A DNA stretch of 64,000 nt from JAFNAG01 sp963721405 (GTDB lineage Bacteria > Acidobacteriota > UBA6911). The DNA lies in the NCBI GenBank assembly GCA_963721405.1, contig CAVRJA010000009.1, positions 124,001-188,000 on the forward strand, read 5' to 3'. A program made the translations under genes and the position numbers. The notes beneath the pieces are model-generated. The model saw nothing but the letters and a program-made list of their open reading frames with translations. It had not been told where the DNA came from and ran no database searches. Of this stretch, positions 26,089 through 35,094 are shown piece by piece (position 1 is the stretch's first letter; each line of letters opens with the position of its first letter).

Positions 26089-26187
26089 GAACCGCGAAGA
26101 CCGCGAAGAGCGCAAAGAAGCCGATGACACCGCAACGCGGCATGAGTTCGGCAGATATCTTCGCGCTCTTTGCGGTCTTCGCGGTTC
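26089..26187. repeat. CGCGAAG-type hairpin, 31-bp arms
   Basis: Arms 26089-26119 and 26157-26187 are inverted copies with few mismatches and a 37-bp loop; the core word is GAACCGCGAAGACCGC. A half copy occurs at 47943-47967. A short fragment of the GGACNT repeat (GGTCCACGTCC) follows at 26198-26210. It lies in the 495-bp divergent gap between the pectate lyase and alpha-galactosidase genes, which holds no other gene I can see. Confidence 0.8.
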
Positions 26188-26384
26188 GTTTTGTTTGGTC
26201 CACGTCCAGGACCAGACAGGACAATGATTGAGTTTCGCGACAGAAACGCCGGACGGGACCTACGATCCTGTTTCTTGATTGGACAATTGCGAGTTGCTTC
26301 TTTACGATGGACGAGTTGTTCCGGCAGATGGTTGCGCCGACGCCGGACCGCAATTTTCTAACTTCCAAAGAGGAGAGGGCTGTC

Positions 26385-28493
26385 ATGCGACGTCGTATCA
26401 TTCCGGGGCTGATATGCATGTGTGCAATTCTGGCGGCTGCCGGTCTCAGGGCGGGAGCGGCCCGGGCCGAAACGATCTGGCTGTCGTCGCTCGACTGGTC
26501 GAAGGCCCGAGTGACGGACAAGGTCGCGCCGGCGATCGATAAGACCATCGATGGCAAGCCGCTGACCATCAACAAACAGGCATATGGACGGGGCATCTGC
26601 CTCAACGGCTATACCGTTCTGTATCTCCGCTTGAACGGCGGCACTGACAGGTTCTCGGCAATTCTGGGTGTGGATGACGAAAGCCTCGTGAGTGCGCAAT
26701 CTCAGGCCGGGGCGGCCAATCCGGCAGCGCGCGCGGGTGCAGGCCGGGCGTCCGGCGGACGCGGGGGGCCGGTGGCGCCTGTCATGAGCGTGCGCATCCT
26801 GGCAGACGATAACAAGGTACTGTATGAAAACAACGCCATCCCTTCCGGCAGCGACGGCATACCGCTCGAAGTCGACACCAAGGGAGTCCGGCTGCTGGCA
26901 ATTGTCGTCAACACAGGCGGCGGCGGACGCGGCGGGCGTGCCGCCGGCGCAGCCGCGACTCCGCACTTTGACCTTGCCGAAGCGAAGTTTGAAGTGTCGG
27001 GGGCGAGGCCCGTCGCGGTCGATATTCCCGGCGAAGCCCGCGAGCTCCTGACGCCGAAGCCCGGTCCCAAACCGAAGATCAACGGACCCGCGCTGACGGG
27101 CGTGACTGCCGGGCGGCCGGTGCTCTATAAGATTCCGGCGACGGGCTCGCGGCCCATTTCATATGCTGTCGACAAACTCCCCGAAGGGCTGAAGGTGGAC
27201 ACGGCGACGGGCATCATCAGCGGCACAGTCAAGAACAGGGGGACATACGCCGTCACGCTCAGGGCGCGGAACTCGGCGGGCGAGGCCCGGAAAGAATTCA
27301 AGATCGTGGCCGAGGGCCTGCTGTCGCTCACCCCGGCGCTCGGCTGGAACAGCTGGAACGCCCGCGGCCGAAATGTCACCGAGGCGCTGGTGCGGCGGAC
27401 GGCGGATGCCTTCGTGGACAAGGGTCTCATCGACCACGGCTGGACTTACGTTTGCATCGACGACGGCTGGGAGCGCAGCCCGCGGCAGACTGACGAGCTG
27501 TTTGAAGGCCCGACACGCGACGAGAACGGCAACTTCATCCCCAACAAGAAATTTCCCGACATGAAGGCGCTCGGGGATTTCATTCACGGCAAGGGGCTCA
27601 AGTTCGGCATTTACAGCAGCCCCGGCCCGACCACATGCCAGGGTCTCGAGGCCAGCTTCCAGCACGAGGAAAAGGATGTCGCTCAGTGGTCCTCGTGGGG
27701 CGTGGATTACCTTAAGTACGACTGGTGCAGCTATCGCGCGGAGGCTCCCGGCCCGGAAGGACTGAAGAAGCCGTATCAGCTGATGAGGGCATTGCTTGAC
27801 AAGGCGCCGCGGGACATCGTCTACAGCATCTGCCAGTACGGCAACGGCAACGTCTGGGAATGGGGCGCCGAACCCGGCATTCGCGGCAATTCCTGGCGCA
27901 CGACCGGCGACATCCGCGACAACTGGCCGCAAACGATGCAGATCGGCTTCAATCCACGCTGGTCGGAAATCGATATCGGCCAGTATGGCGGGCCCGGCCA
28001 CTGGAACGATGTGGACATGCTCGTCATCGGCGTCGTCGGCTGGAGCTACGAGCCGCAGCATGAGTCGAAATTGTCGCCTGCTGAACAGCTCAGCCACATT
28101 TCGCTCTGGGCGCTCCACGCCGCGCCGCTGATCCTGGGTTGCGACCTGGCGCAGGCCGATGACTTCACGATCGGACTGTTGACCAACGACGAGGTGCTCG
28201 CGATTGACCAGGACCCGATGGGGAGGGGCGCCAAAGCCGTCTACAAGGCGCCGGAGAGCAACCTGCAGGTCTGGGCGCGGCCGCTGGCCGATGGCACGAA
28301 GGCCGTGGGACTCTTCAATCTCGAAGAGCTGCCGATGCGGGTGACCGCCCGGTGGTCCGACATGGGCATTTCCGGCAGGCAGACGGTGCGTGACGTGTGG
28401 CGGCAAAAAGACCTGGGCAGTTTCAGCGGCGAATATTCAGCAGAAATTCCCCGTCACGGCTGCGTGCTGCTCAAGATCTCCCCGGCGAAGTGA
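26385..28493 (+). CDS. Secreted alpha-galactosidase: NPCBM - Ig-like - GH27
   Basis: A 702-residue modular enzyme. Signal peptide; an NPCBM-like carbohydrate-binding domain (about 30-205, with Gly/Ala/Arg-rich insertions SGGRGG and GGGGRGGRAAG); a putative Ig domain (about 240-315, LPEGLKVDTATGIISGTV); and a GH27 barrel beginning ALGWNSWN. The nucleophile is Asp446 in YLKYDWCSY and the acid/base is near Asp542 in GHWNDVDML, followed by the family's C-terminal beta domain. GH27 removes terminal alpha-galactose (or N-acetylgalactosamine) with retention. The ATG at 26385 follows AGGAGAGGG, and the signal peptide begins there, not at the upstream ATG at 26307. The 3' end overlaps the convergent TerB-like gene by 23 bp. 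Confidence 0.9.
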   Translation: MRRRIIPGLICMCAILAAAGLRAGAARAETIWLSSLDWSKARVTDKVAPAIDKTIDGKPLTINKQAYGRGICLNGYTVLYLRLNGGTDRFSAILGVDDESLVSAQSQAGAANPAARAGAGRASGGRGGPVAPVMSVRILADDNKVLYENNAIPSGSDGIPLEVDTKGVRLLAIVVNTGGGGRGGRAAGAAATPHFDLAEAKFEVSGARPVAVDIPGEARELLTPKPGPKPKINGPALTGVTAGRPVLYKIPATGSRPISYAVDKLPEGLKVDTATGIISGTVKNRGTYAVTLRARNSAGEARKEFKIVAEGLLSLTPALGWNSWNARGRNVTEALVRRTADAFVDKGLIDHGWTYVCIDDGWERSPRQTDELFEGPTRDENGNFIPNKKFPDMKALGDFIHGKGLKFGIYSSPGPTTCQGLEASFQHEEKDVAQWSSWGVDYLKYDWCSYRAEAPGPEGLKKPYQLMRALLDKAPRDIVYSICQYGNGNVWEWGAEPGIRGNSWRTTGDIRDNWPQTMQIGFNPRWSEIDIGQYGGPGHWNDVDMLVIGVVGWSYEPQHESKLSPAEQLSHISLWALHAAPLILGCDLAQADDFTIGLLTNDEVLAIDQDPMGRGAKAVYKAPESNLQVWARPLADGTKAVGLFNLEELPMRVTARWSDMGISGRQTVRDVWRQKDLGSFSGEYSAEIPRHGCVLLKISPAK

Positions 28494-28884
28494 GGTCAGG
28501 CTTGCCGGGAGACGCCTTGCTTTCCTGGCAGCGCTTGATCTCGTTCCCCAGCCACGCGTCCGGGATGCCGTTTGCGCCGCCGATCGCCCGGAGCCACGCG
28601 TACTCCCGTGGCGTTACCTTGTCATCGACGAGTGCCAGGCGGATCCCGTCGCGAAGAAAGCGCTCCGCCGTTTCGCGATCCGAAAATCTGATGGGCTCTT
28701 CGCTCAGGTGCCGGTTTTTCAGCGCATCATCGATCGCGGACTCGCAGAAGCGGCGGTCGAAATCGAGCATCATGCCCAACTGGATCGCCAGCTCGCGCTC
28801 TCGCGGATCGATTTCCCGGTCACGCCGCGCGAGAATGAGCAGTCCGCGGTAATAGTTGCCTTTGTCGGTCAGGGATACGCTCAT
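28471..28884 (-). CDS. Small TerB-like helical protein
   Basis: A 137-residue, probably cytosolic, all-helical protein rich in charged residues. The pattern LILARRDREIDPRERELAIQ and GIRLALVDDKVTPREYAWLR, two paired helical segments with acidic D-E/D-K turns, resembles the TerB/DjlA-N fold, often metal-binding through acidic residues. I do not recognise a specific family and do not claim tellurite resistance. GGGGAG lies about 12 bases upstream of the ATG. Its 3' end runs 23 bp into the alpha-galactosidase gene on the opposite strand, and the codon pattern through the overlap looks genuine in both directions. Confidence 0.65.
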   Translation of the reverse strand: MSVSLTDKGNYYRGLLILARRDREIDPRERELAIQLGMMLDFDRRFCESAIDDALKNRHLSEEPIRFSDRETAERFLRDGIRLALVDDKVTPREYAWLRAIGGANGIPDAWLGNEIKRCQESKASPGKPDLTSPGRS

Positions 28885-29086
28885 CGGTTACGATTTCTCC
28901 CCGCCACGAAAAGTGCCTCCTGTGGCTGTGCGGGTCGTGTCAAAGGATCAAGAAAAGTCCTCTCGGCAGAAAGTATTCTGCGGCCGGCAGGGCCGCCAGG
29001 CTGGGGGAGTAAACTCGAGCCGGATTCGTGGCGCCCGGAGGACATCGCGAGTATTCTACTTGAGAGCCACAAGTTTTCCAAACGGG

Positions 29087-29248
29087 TGTGCTCCCGGCCT
29101 TTCAAGGCCGGGCTACAATCAAACCGCCGCTACGCGGCTTCCAACGGTGTTTTGGTTTCATAAGCGAGAGGAGTAGGCCCTTAACGCTTCAATGTCCGAC
29201 AGTTGAGGACATCCCATAATCCTTTTCATGAATCATCCACGTTAAGGG
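29087..29248. repeat. Composite ~160-bp dispersed repeat, copy 1
   Basis: It begins with TGTGCTCCCGGCCTTTCAAG, passes through AAACCGCCGCTACGCGG, a spacer with GGTTTCATAA, and a 71-bp palindrome-ended unit (CCCTTAACG at 29178-29186, CGTTAAGGG at 29240-29248) with an inner stem around GTCCGACAGTTGAGGAC. The whole is repeated in inverted orientation at 53136-53287, and the right unit alone at about 39010-39056. It lies in the 848-bp gap between the TerB-like gene and the TonB receptor gene. Confidence 0.85.
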
Positions 29249-29554
29249 TGCTCGTACGTTCCCGGCTGCTGTCACGGCAGCGCGCGGATGGCTGGGATCG
29301 ACCGGTCTGGCCGTAGCGATCGCACGGCTGACGGGCGCCGGCGGGGCGATGCAATCGGACGCTTGCGATTCCCGTCTGCCGGAAGGCGCCGTTCGGTTTC
29401 CCCGTCTTGGAACCCGCGGGAAAAATGTGATTGACTCAGCGCCTCGAGTCTGATCAGATTATTTTCGCCTGAGGGTAATCGCATTTGTCTCGCGAAGGGC
29501 GAACAAAAGAGTTGCTTGGCCCCGGCAATGACCCCAGAAATGGGATGAATCGGC

Positions 29555-29570
29555 TGGCACGCGACGTGCC
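29555..29570 (+). promoter_or_regulatory. Candidate sigma54 (-24/-12) promoter for the TonB receptor
   Basis: TGGCACGCGACGTGCC has an exact -24 element (TGGCACG), GG-N10-GC spacing, and a -12 GTGC in place of TTGC. It faces the receptor gene with a predicted start near 29581, leaving a leader of about 150 bases. A sigma54 activator is encoded at 481-1827. No obvious sigma70 promoter competes. Confidence 0.55.
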
Positions 29571-29732
29571 GGCAATCTGATAGAAACTCACTTGAATCAC
29601 CGTTGATTCACTTTGGAATCCCTGGCCTGATCGAGCGTCCAATGGACAGTGCTGGAAGAGATGTCTTCCCAGCATGTGCGAGTGTCGTTGGGAGCCGCAG
29701 TTTCTGCCGGTTTGAGTCCTAAGGAGATCAAT

Positions 29733-32700
29733 ATGATTAGAAATGTGCGCTGGAGCATCTTTTTGCTGGCCCTGCTGGTGGTGACAGCGGCGCCAGGTTT
29801 GGCTCAGACAAGCACATCACGCATCAGCGGGACTGTCACCGATCCATCGGGGGCCATTGTCCCGGGTGCGACCGTGACTGCGATCAACGAGGCGACCGGG
29901 GTAGCGCTTACCCAAGTTTCGAGCGAGGGCGGCCTGTTTTCCTTCCCGTCCCTGTCCCCGGGTCTCTATACCATCAAAGTCGAACTCGCGGGTTTCAAGA
30001 CCGCCGAGAACAAGGGCAATGTGCTCGAGATCAACACACCTCTCATCGTGAATGTGCGTCTGCAGGTGGGAGGCGCAAATGAGATCGTGAGTGTGACCGG
30101 CGACTATCAGAAGCTGGAAACAACCAACGCCAAGATGGGCAATACCATCGAGCAGAAGGCGATCGAGTCTCTTCCGCTCAACGGTCGGAATCCCCTTTCT
30201 CTGCTGACGCTGGAACCGGGCGTCGTACAGCGTTCTTACGGCGGCGCCGGGGCAGGCATGCACGTCAATGGCTCCCGGGACCGGGCTTTCAATGTGACTA
30301 TTGACGGCATCGACGCCAACGAATCGAGTGTTCCCAACCCGATGTCGAACGTGTATCGTCTCAATCCCGACAACGTCCAGGAGTTCCGGACCGTCACCTC
30401 CAATGCAACCGCGGAGGAAGGGCGCAACAGCGGGGCCAACATCTCGATTGCCACCCGCTCGGGCACCAATGATTTTCACGGCCGGGTTTTCGAATTCTTC
30501 CGGAACACGGCGCTGAATTCGAACGAGTTCTATACCAATGCCATAGCCGACCCGGATCCGGTGACGGGCAAAGCCCCCAGGCCGGATATCAAGATGAACC
30601 AGTTCGGCGCCGAGGTCGGCGGCCCGATCTTCAAGAACAAGACGTTTTTCTTTGCCAGCTATCAGAATCAGCGCATCAAAACCACACAGCCCATCGATCA
30701 GACGTACGGGGCGCCGGCGCTCTACAGCCCCACGCTGATGTCAGGGATCTACCGTTATTGGATTGCGGATCCCACCACCCCGTTTGTCTTTGGAGGCCAG
30801 ACGATCAGGCAGAATTCTCCGCTTCTGGTCGACCCTAAGTCGGGCGAACTGAAGTCAGGCATACCGGTTTGCAGCAGCTCGATTCTCACAAATTGCGTGG
30901 CGAACTACAACATCTACGCTAGCGACCCCAAGGGGATCGGCGCCGATCCGAAATTGGCGGCGATATTCAAGACCTTCCCCACGCCGAACAATTACAGTGC
31001 CTCCGGGGATGGTCTGAACACGGCTACTTATTACTGGAACGCGCCGGCGGATTTCAAGGGTCCGAACGTTTTGTTCCGCGTGGACCACACCTTCAACGAG
31101 AACAACCACGTGTTTGCCCGGTACATGTTCGCCGATTACAACACTCTCAAGGGCGATCCGCTCAATGGGCGCCCGATGGTGTACCCTGGATTTCCCCCGC
31201 TGGGTGAAGTATTTCGAAGAACTCAGGGCCTGGCCGCTAGCTGGAGGCGGGTGATCTCCACCAACATGGTGAACGAATTCACCATGGGCTTCAGCCGGTT
31301 CGTCTACCTGTTCACACAGGGCGAGGCCAATCCAACCTGGCCGGATGTCGCGCCGTTTGCGTTCGCCAACCTTACCTACCCGTATTTGAATACTCCTAGG
31401 ACTTTCCGGGCTGTGACAACACCCCAGTTCATCGACAATTTCAGCATAATCCACGGCAAGCATGTGCTGGAATTCGGCGCTAACATCCGACTGTACGAAC
31501 ACAATGACGAGCGTGGGCAGCCGGGCGGAATCAATGTCACGCCGAGCATGAGTTTCTCCGGCTCAACTCGCACTCCTCCCGGGTTCGTTACGCCGACCGT
31601 GGGTTCCACCACCAAAGCCGGCATTAACAGCACCGACAATTCGAGACTGCTTGGGGCCATCAATGATTTGACCGGCATTCCCGCTCGACTGTCGCAGAAT
31701 TTCCTGGGTGATTTGAACAGCGACACCTTTTTGCCTTACAAGACGGGGAACTCGGTGACCATGTGGGCGGAAGGTCATCGTCTCAAACAGTTCAACTTCT
31801 TCTTCCAGGATGAATGGAAGCTCCGGCCCAGCCTCACCTTGAACTATGGCGTGCGCTGGGAAATCAACAAGGCGCCCACCGAGGCGGGCGGCCGGGTTTA
31901 CCTGCCCGACAAGCCCATCGACGGTTCGCAGGGACCGGTCACGTTCGTCCACGCGGACGCCTGGTTGAAGACCAATAATCTCAGAGCGGTGGCGCCGCGA
32001 GTGGCGATTGCCTGGAGCCCGTTCGGCAGTCAGAAGACGGTCATCCGGACCGGGTACGGGATCTACTTCGACCCGCTGAACTCATTCATGGTCACTGCCG
32101 TGGCCGGAAAGATCCCCGGCCTCGTCACCAGCTGCTCATCCACGATCGGCGGCTCCACGACCCCCGGCTGTGTTGCGGCGCCGGACTTGCGCATCAACCA
32201 GGGCTTCCCCTACGAGCTGGATCCCCCGACCGTGAAGCCGAGCTCATACCTTACACCCACGGCGCAACTCTACAGTAACGCGCCGTCGATGACGTCCGTA
32301 GATCCTTACATGGGACTTCCCACCGTTCACCAATGGAATTTGAGTGTTCAGCGGGAGCTGCCGGGAGGCTTCGTGGCCCAGGCCGCTTACGTCGGCCACC
32401 GCGGGACGCACCTGATGCGGCTTTACAATATCAACCAGATCGACGCGGATCCGGTCATTCCCTCGTTTCGGATCATGCAGGCGAACTACAATGCCGGCTG
32501 CCGGCCTGACGGCACCGGATGTCCGGCGGGTGTGACCGGGACGCCGGTACCGATCGTGGCGAACGGCTCGATCCCGGCATCGTTGGTCAGCACAATCATC
32601 AACAGCAGCACCACCATCGGATATCTGCCCCAGAACAACGTAGGCCTGTTTGCCCAGCGCATCGAGCAGAACACGCTGAACCTCAATCTTCGCCCGAACC

Positions 32701-33560
32701 AGCAGTTCAGCACCGTTTCTTACATTGACTCGGGCGGAGATTCTTATTATCACGCGCTCCAGACGACACTGCGCAAGCGGTTTGATCGCGGGCTGCTCCT
32801 CGGACTGTCCTATACCTTCGGGAAGTCCATCGATGACCAGTCGATCGACCCGGTCGGCGCATCCTCCGGAGGCGGATTCAGCACGACCGCTTCACGCTAT
32901 GCCGTCGACATCCGCGACTGGCGAGCCGAGCGAGGCCGGTCCGACTTTGACCGCACTCACGTTGTCTCCGTGACTGCGGTCTGGGAGCTTCCCGTGGGCC
33001 GGGGAAAATTGCTCGGCAGCAGTTTCAAGGGTCCCCTCAATGCCATCGTCGGTGGCTGGACGCTCAACGGCATCTCGACGTATCAGACGGGGGAGCCCTT
33101 CAGCGTCATGAGCGGTGTATACACAGCCAGCAACGGCCACACATCGCGAGCCGCACTGGTTGGCGCCATGCCTGAAATGAAGTTACAACAGCTTCCAGGA
33201 ATTGCAGGTCCTTCCTTTTTCGCGGATAGCAGCGCCTTCCAGTTTCCCGAGCTCGGTTCGACTGGGATGGGCAGGAATCTCTTCACCGCTCAGGCCTACT
33301 ACAACCTCGATCTGGGAATTACGAAGAATTTCAAACTGACGGAGCGCGTCAATATGGACTTCCGCATGGAGATGTTCAACGCGCTCAATCACCCGAATTT
33401 CGACAATCCTCGCGACGCGTCCACCGGTTCGCCGGTCTTTACATCCGGGTTGTTTGCGCAAGCCTGCTGCTCGACCGTCGCGCCGCCCAGCACCCAGACC
33501 GTGATCCAGACGGGTGAATCTGGCCGGATCATCCAGTTTGGGCTCAAGGTTTCGTTCTAA
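29733..33560 (+). CDS. Oar-type TonB-dependent outer-membrane receptor
   Basis: A 1275-residue receptor. Signal peptide (IFLLALLVVTAAPGLAQ); a carboxypeptidase-regulatory-like beta-sandwich at about 25-110 (RISGTVTDPSGAIVPGATVT, LSPGLYTIKVELAGFK); a plug with LPLNGRNPLSLLTLEPGV and DGIDANESS; then a long beta-barrel. This layout is the Oar/Cna-B type typical of Acidobacteriota, where such receptors are numerous and probably import oligosaccharides, peptides or other large solutes. AAGGAG precedes the ATG at 29733, and a clear intrinsic terminator follows the stop. The last residues (IQFGLKVSF) end in Phe, as expected for Bam-inserted barrels. The substrate is unknown. Confidence 0.93.
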   Translation: MIRNVRWSIFLLALLVVTAAPGLAQTSTSRISGTVTDPSGAIVPGATVTAINEATGVALTQVSSEGGLFSFPSLSPGLYTIKVELAGFKTAENKGNVLEINTPLIVNVRLQVGGANEIVSVTGDYQKLETTNAKMGNTIEQKAIESLPLNGRNPLSLLTLEPGVVQRSYGGAGAGMHVNGSRDRAFNVTIDGIDANESSVPNPMSNVYRLNPDNVQEFRTVTSNATAEEGRNSGANISIATRSGTNDFHGRVFEFFRNTALNSNEFYTNAIADPDPVTGKAPRPDIKMNQFGAEVGGPIFKNKTFFFASYQNQRIKTTQPIDQTYGAPALYSPTLMSGIYRYWIADPTTPFVFGGQTIRQNSPLLVDPKSGELKSGIPVCSSSILTNCVANYNIYASDPKGIGADPKLAAIFKTFPTPNNYSASGDGLNTATYYWNAPADFKGPNVLFRVDHTFNENNHVFARYMFADYNTLKGDPLNGRPMVYPGFPPLGEVFRRTQGLAASWRRVISTNMVNEFTMGFSRFVYLFTQGEANPTWPDVAPFAFANLTYPYLNTPRTFRAVTTPQFIDNFSIIHGKHVLEFGANIRLYEHNDERGQPGGINVTPSMSFSGSTRTPPGFVTPTVGSTTKAGINSTDNSRLLGAINDLTGIPARLSQNFLGDLNSDTFLPYKTGNSVTMWAEGHRLKQFNFFFQDEWKLRPSLTLNYGVRWEINKAPTEAGGRVYLPDKPIDGSQGPVTFVHADAWLKTNNLRAVAPRVAIAWSPFGSQKTVIRTGYGIYFDPLNSFMVTAVAGKIPGLVTSCSSTIGGSTTPGCVAAPDLRINQGFPYELDPPTVKPSSYLTPTAQLYSNAPSMTSVDPYMGLPTVHQWNLSVQRELPGGFVAQAAYVGHRGTHLMRLYNINQIDADPVIPSFRIMQANYNAGCRPDGTGCPAGVTGTPVPIVANGSIPASLVSTIINSSTTIGYLPQNNVGLFAQRIEQNTLNLNLRPNQQFSTVSYIDSGGDSYYHALQTTLRKRFDRGLLLGLSYTFGKSIDDQSIDPVGASSGGGFSTTASRYAVDIRDWRAERGRSDFDRTHVVSVTAVWELPVGRGKLLGSSFKGPLNAIVGGWTLNGISTYQTGEPFSVMSGVYTASNGHTSRAALVGAMPEMKLQQLPGIAGPSFFADSSAFQFPELGSTGMGRNLFTAQAYYNLDLGITKNFKLTERVNMDFRMEMFNALNHPNFDNPRDASTGSPVFTSGLFAQACCSTVAPPSTQTVIQTGESGRIIQFGLKVSF

Positions 33561-33581
33561 CCCGGCGCGGTTCCCGTTAAC

Positions 33582-33621
33582 AACGCCCCGTGCCCGCCCC
33601 CGCGGACCGGGGCGTTTTTTT
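33582..33621 (+). terminator. Intrinsic terminator after the TonB receptor gene
   Basis: AACGCCCCG (33582-33590) pairs with CGGGGCGTT (33608-33616), followed by a run of seven T, beginning 22 bp after the receptor stop codon. Confidence 0.9.
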
Positions 33622-33650
33622 GTCCAGACGGTTCCGCCGCCACAGGAAAA

Positions 33651-33757
33651 GGCAGCCACGGATTTCACGGATACACCTTCCAGGTCACGTCGGTGGCCAC
33701 GGCTGTCCCGGGAAGTTCTCCTGACTTGTGACTTCTGACTCCTGACTTCCGGCTCCT
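33651..33757. repeat. CACGGAT half element and CTGACTC heptamer array
   Basis: CAGCCACGGATTTCACGGAT near 33651 resembles one arm of the hairpin at 407-472. Five consecutive heptamers follow at 33723-33757 (GACTTGT, GACTTCT, GACTCCT, GACTTCC, GGCTCCT), the same family as the array at 43263-43318. It lies between two convergent genes. Confidence 0.65.
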
Positions 33758-33762
33758 ATTCT

Positions 33763-34857
33763 CTAGCGCCCGAAATATAAGTCAGCAACCTTGAGTGCAA
33801 GCGCCGCTGGATTTACGTCACTCCGGTTGCATAGGATGACGACCGTCAGCCGGTCGTCCGGAAAGCGCTGGATGGCGGTTCGGAAGCCAATGGTCTCGCC
33901 ATAGTGCCACATCCGAGCGTGCGCGCGATAGGAATTGAGGAACCAGCCGAAGCCGTACGCTGCCGGGGAACCATCGGGTTCCACGGGGGGGCGGGCCGGG
34001 ACCGTGACCGGAGTGGACCAGACCTGCGTCTCGGATTTGCGCAATAGCGCATGCTCCCGGAGCGCCCGGTCCCATTTCGCCAGGTCCGCCACCGACGAAT
34101 ACACGCCGCCGTCTCCGAGCGTGGCCGAGGTCGAGCTCTGGTCCGTTTCCTGCCAGGTTTCCTTGATCCGGCTATGGCCGAACGCCCGGTCCAGTATTGC
34201 ATTCTTGCCCTTTTGAAAAGCGACGGTCTGACTCATCTTCAAAGGGGAGAAGATGCGTTCCCTGAGGAACTCCGCGAACGGCCTGCCAGAAACGCGCGCG
34301 GCGATTTCGCCGAGCAATACATATCCGGAGTTGCTGTAGTCCCACTGCGACCCCGGAATAAACCTGGTCGTCGCCTGGCGCTTCAGCAGCTCTAGAACTT
34401 CCGCATCCTGGATCTGGTCCTCTGATGAATAATTTCTGGCCATGAGGCCCTCATAATCCTGCAGGCCCGACGTGTGATTGAGCAGGTTCCGGACCGTGAT
34501 GCTCTTTCCGTATTCGGGGAAATCGGGGAAAACATCGGGCAAGCGGGTGTCGTAGCTTAATTTGCCGTCATGGACCAGAAGCATGATCGCCATCGCCGTG
34601 AACTGCTTCGACACGGATGCCAACCGGAAATTGGTGTGTTCGTCTATCCGGTGAAGCGTCCGGAGGTCCGTCACGCCATAGCCCCGCTGGAAAACTGTCT
34701 GCCCATCCACCAGAACAAGGACAGCGGCTCCAGGAGCGTTCAGCGTCTCCAGGCCGGCGAACAGGCTGCCGATCCGATTTGCATTCACCTGATAATCCGC
34801 GGAGCCTCCGGAAGAGAGGATGAGAGAACATAGGAATAGGCAGATTGTCTTCACCAT
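33763..34857 (-). CDS. Serine beta-lactamase-like hydrolase (class C / DD-peptidase fold)
   Basis: A 364-residue exported protein with signal peptide (TICLFLCSLILSSGGSA). The three motifs of the penicillin-recognising serine fold are visible: SxxK as Ser81-Val-Ser-Lys84 (FRLASVSKQF), YxN as YSNSGYVLLGEI, and HxG as WHYGETIGF. Such proteins range from beta-lactamases to D-aminopeptidases, esterases and D,D-carboxypeptidases. The HxG in place of KTG favours a non-lactamase esterase or peptidase, so resistance should not be assumed. GGAGG stands just before the ATG. It is convergent with the TonB receptor gene. Confidence 0.88.
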   Translation of the reverse strand: MVKTICLFLCSLILSSGGSADYQVNANRIGSLFAGLETLNAPGAAVLVLVDGQTVFQRGYGVTDLRTLHRIDEHTNFRLASVSKQFTAMAIMLLVHDGKLSYDTRLPDVFPDFPEYGKSITVRNLLNHTSGLQDYEGLMARNYSSEDQIQDAEVLELLKRQATTRFIPGSQWDYSNSGYVLLGEIAARVSGRPFAEFLRERIFSPLKMSQTVAFQKGKNAILDRAFGHSRIKETWQETDQSSTSATLGDGGVYSSVADLAKWDRALREHALLRKSETQVWSTPVTVPARPPVEPDGSPAAYGFGWFLNSYRAHARMWHYGETIGFRTAIQRFPDDRLTVVILCNRSDVNPAALALKVADLYFGR

Positions 34858-35094
34858 TCGACCTCCGGGGAAGATGTCTTAGCGCGATTTTTCCAGACGT
34901 GACCTTGCTCCTTAACAACCGGACCCCTTGACAGACGATGCGAAACCGCACGGACAATTCTCATACAAACTTGCGAAACAGCCGGGACTGAGTCCTGCAG
35001 CCGACGAACCGCGGCATAACGTACCGTCCCCTTGATCGGGATACGCCCAATGTCTGATCCAGAGCCGGGACGGGGCCTGCCCCGCGACGCTATT

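Noticed and set aside
29250..29550. Possible gene fragment between the composite repeat and the sigma54 site
   Set aside because: Short stretches are open in several frames, but none matches a family I recognise or has a start signal.
33763..34857. Calling this gene an antibiotic-resistance beta-lactamase
   Set aside because: The SxxK and YxN motifs also occur in esterases and peptidases, and HxG replaces the KTG typical of lactamases.
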